Positions 45,093 to 46,368 of a DNA stretch of 46,368 nt are shown piece by piece (positions within the stretch are counted from its first letter, which is position 1; every line of letters starts with the position of its first letter). The stretch spans positions 1 to 46,368 of the forward strand of contig CAJNDS010000972.1 in assembly GCA_905221605.1 (NCBI GenBank), in the 5' to 3' direction. The position numbers and the translations under genes are program-made. Source of the stretch: Symbiodinium natans. Taxonomy: Eukaryota; Sar; Dinophyceae; Suessiales; Symbiodiniaceae. The notes below the pieces were generated by a model. That model did not search any database. It was not told the origin of the DNA and saw only the letters and a list, made by a program, of their open reading frames with translations.

Positions 45093-45220
45093 ATCGCCCC
45101 TGCTGGACCGCGCCAGGGGGACACCTCCTGGTACCCCCGAATATTCAAGTCATAGATAGACATTACAAATATGTTTTGGGGTGGCTGGTGACTGAAAGGG
45201 TGTGGGGGGCTGGGCTGGAA
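45093..45220. other. Unique spacer, no gene
   Basis: GC-rich start with a second weak foldback, then mixed sequence ending in G-rich GGGTGTGGGGGGCTGGGCTGG just before telomeric array 7. Nothing is recognisable. Confidence 0.6.
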
Positions 45221-45317
45221 GGGTTTAGGGTTTAGGGTTTAGGGTTTAGGGTTTAGGGTTTAGGGTTTAGGGTTTAGGGTTTAGGGTTTAGGGTTTAGGG
45301 TTTAGGGTTTAGGGTTC
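45221..45317 (+). repeat. Telomeric TTTAGGG array 7
   Basis: About 13 perfect TTTAGGG units. It follows a G-rich spacer on the left and enters junction module J3 on the right, as array 4 does. Confidence 0.97.
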
Positions 45318-45503
45318 AGCATCTCATGTCCAAGCCTTCACTAGTCAAGCAGCTTGTCAAGCGTTGGAAAAAAAACCCACCCACCCAAGAAACCCATAAC
45401 ATTGAGAAAATACAAAGTTCAATCAATACATTTTCAGTAGGCTTATAGCTCAAAAGTCCGCCCAAAACCTAAAATCTAACTTTTTGGAAGCAAACTTTCC
45501 CTC
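45318..45503 (+). repeat. Junction module J3, copy b
   Basis: CAGCATCTCATGTCC through AAGAAACCCATAACATTGAG to TTTTTGGAAGCAAACTTTCCC, collinear with copy a at 35084. It is followed by a short stretch containing GCTCGGTTTTGGTCAAAAATCC (45534-45555; quoted here only as a landmark for the similar stretch at 46137-46160) and then by 53-bp array 2. Confidence 0.9.
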
Positions 45504-45556
45504 TTACAGAACGTGACATCCTGAAGCCGGTGAAGCTCGGTTTTGGTCAAAAATCC

Positions 45557-46130
45557 AGGGCCCCCCCGGGTGGAAAAAAACCATTTGCCCACGAAGGGGG
45601 TCAGGGTTTAGGGCCCCCCCGGGTGGAAAAAAACCATCTGCCCACGAAGGGGGTCAGGGTTTAGGCCCCCCCGGGTGGAAAAAAACCATTTGCCCACGAA
45701 GGGGGTCAGGGTTTAGGGCCCCCCGGGGTGGAAAAAAACCATTTGCCCACGAAGGGGGTCAGGGTTTAGGGCCCCTCCGGGTGGAAAAAAACCATTTGCC
45801 CACGAAGGGGGTCAGGGTTTTGGGGCCCCCCCGGGTGGAAAAAACCATTTGCCCACGAAGGGGGTCAGGGTTTGTGGAAAAAAACCCATTTGCCCACGAA
45901 GGGGGTCAGGGTTTAGGGCCCCTCCGCGTGGAAGAAAACCATTTGCCCACGAAGGGGGTCAGGGTTTCGTGCCCCCCCGGGTGGAAAAAAACCATTTGCC
46001 CACGAAGGGGGTCAGGGTTTAGGCCCCCCCCGGGTGGAAAAAAACCATTTGCCCACGAAGGGGGTCAGGGTTTAGGGCCCCCCCGGGTGGAAAAAAAACC
46101 ATTTGCCCACGAAGGGGGAGGGTTTAGGGC
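45557..46130 (+). repeat. 53-bp repeat array 2
   Basis: About eleven units of the same 53-bp family as array 1, but nearly all read TTTGCCCACGAAGG instead of TTTGGTCACGAAGG. The two arrays have therefore homogenised separately. Several units have lost bases in the C run or in the GGGCCC segment (for example near 45874). Open frames translating the units are repeat by-products. Confidence 0.94.
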
Positions 46131-46267
46131 CCAAAGGCTCGGTTTTGATCAAAAATCCAGAAAACGAGAGCCCACCCAGAAGCGTCGATTTCAGTACTAA
46201 AAAATCGCATTTTGAACTGGGACCCGGGCCGATCCTGGGGTCCCCCTCATTTGTGGTGTTTTTGGAG
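46131..46267. other. Spacer with partial J3-like pieces
   Basis: The segment starts with a copy of the CTCGGTTTTGATCAAAAATC stretch also found before array 2, and ends TTTTTGGAGGCACGG, like the end of J3. Between them is unique sequence with no gene. Confidence 0.65.
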
Positions 46268-46368
46268 GCACGGCCCAGGAAAAAAACCATTTGGTCACGA
46301 AGGGGGTCAGGGTTTAGGGCCCAGAAAAAAAAACACATGGTCACGAAGGTCATTAGGGTTTAAATATA
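46268..46368 (+). repeat. Two degenerate 53-bp units at the window end
   Basis: AAAAAAACCATTTGGTCACG..TCAGGGTTTAGGGCCC, then a poorer unit with CACATGGTCACGAAGG and ATTAGGGTTT. These have the GGTCACG form of array 1, not the GCCCACG form of the adjacent array 2. The window ends inside this block. Confidence 0.85.

Noticed and set aside
1-46368. rRNA, tRNA or spliced-leader genes
   Set aside because: I looked for conserved rRNA or tRNA stretches and for the dinoflagellate spliced-leader sequence on both strands and saw none, although a covariance-model search would be needed to exclude tRNAs formally.

Overview
This window is almost entirely repeat DNA. It carries seven long arrays of the TTTAGGG telomere repeat and many unrelated tandem-repeat families, with only one credible protein-coding gene. 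It looks like a subtelomeric or telomere-derived region of a nuclear genome from a eukaryote with the plant/alga-type telomere repeat. The N-terminal Cys-rich block of the gene (CX13CX17CX2C followed by a basic segment and a PVYQAA motif) resembles a domain I recall from dinoflagellate (Symbiodiniaceae) proteins. My best guess is therefore a dinoflagellate, but this is inference. There are no bacterial operons, tRNA or rRNA genes, or CRISPR arrays that I can see.

Layout. 1-1.8 kb: two telomeric arrays around a GC-rich module made of two three-copy repeat families. 1.8-3.5 kb: a degenerate C-rich telomere-like block, then AT-rich DNA with a 502-bp tandem duplication. 3.5-29.9 kb: one 26-kb satellite with nested order. 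Monomers of about 44 bp build blocks of about 434, 478, 930 and 952 bp, and these recur with offsets of 4.14, 5.92 and 13.7 kb. 29.9-31.1 kb: degenerate CCCTAAA and CCCTAAAA DNA. 31.1-33.0 kb: a ~65-bp array that flips orientation at 31.7 kb.

From 33 kb to the end the sequence is a mosaic of cassettes: telomeric array, short junction motif, then a family-specific tandem array. The arrays are a 20-bp SacI-palindrome repeat with an internal inversion, a 53-bp repeat (two separate arrays), a cluster of GGCCAACC hairpins, an 85-87-bp repeat and an 86-bp double-hairpin repeat. A 13-bp junction core (ATAGAAATTGTAT) sits to the right of telomeric arrays, and its reverse complement sits to the left of two of them. 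A second, ~185-230-bp junction module links two telomeric arrays to the two 53-bp arrays.

The gene, a 402-codon open frame on the minus strand (37.6-38.8 kb), lies in the only substantial unique island. All telomeric arrays have TTTAGGG on the + strand, whereas the satellite and its flanks carry the C-rich telomere-like strand on +, so the window contains telomere-polarity reversals. The candidate 'system' here is architectural: telomere-repeat cassettes with inverted short borders that carry distinct foldback-forming arrays.
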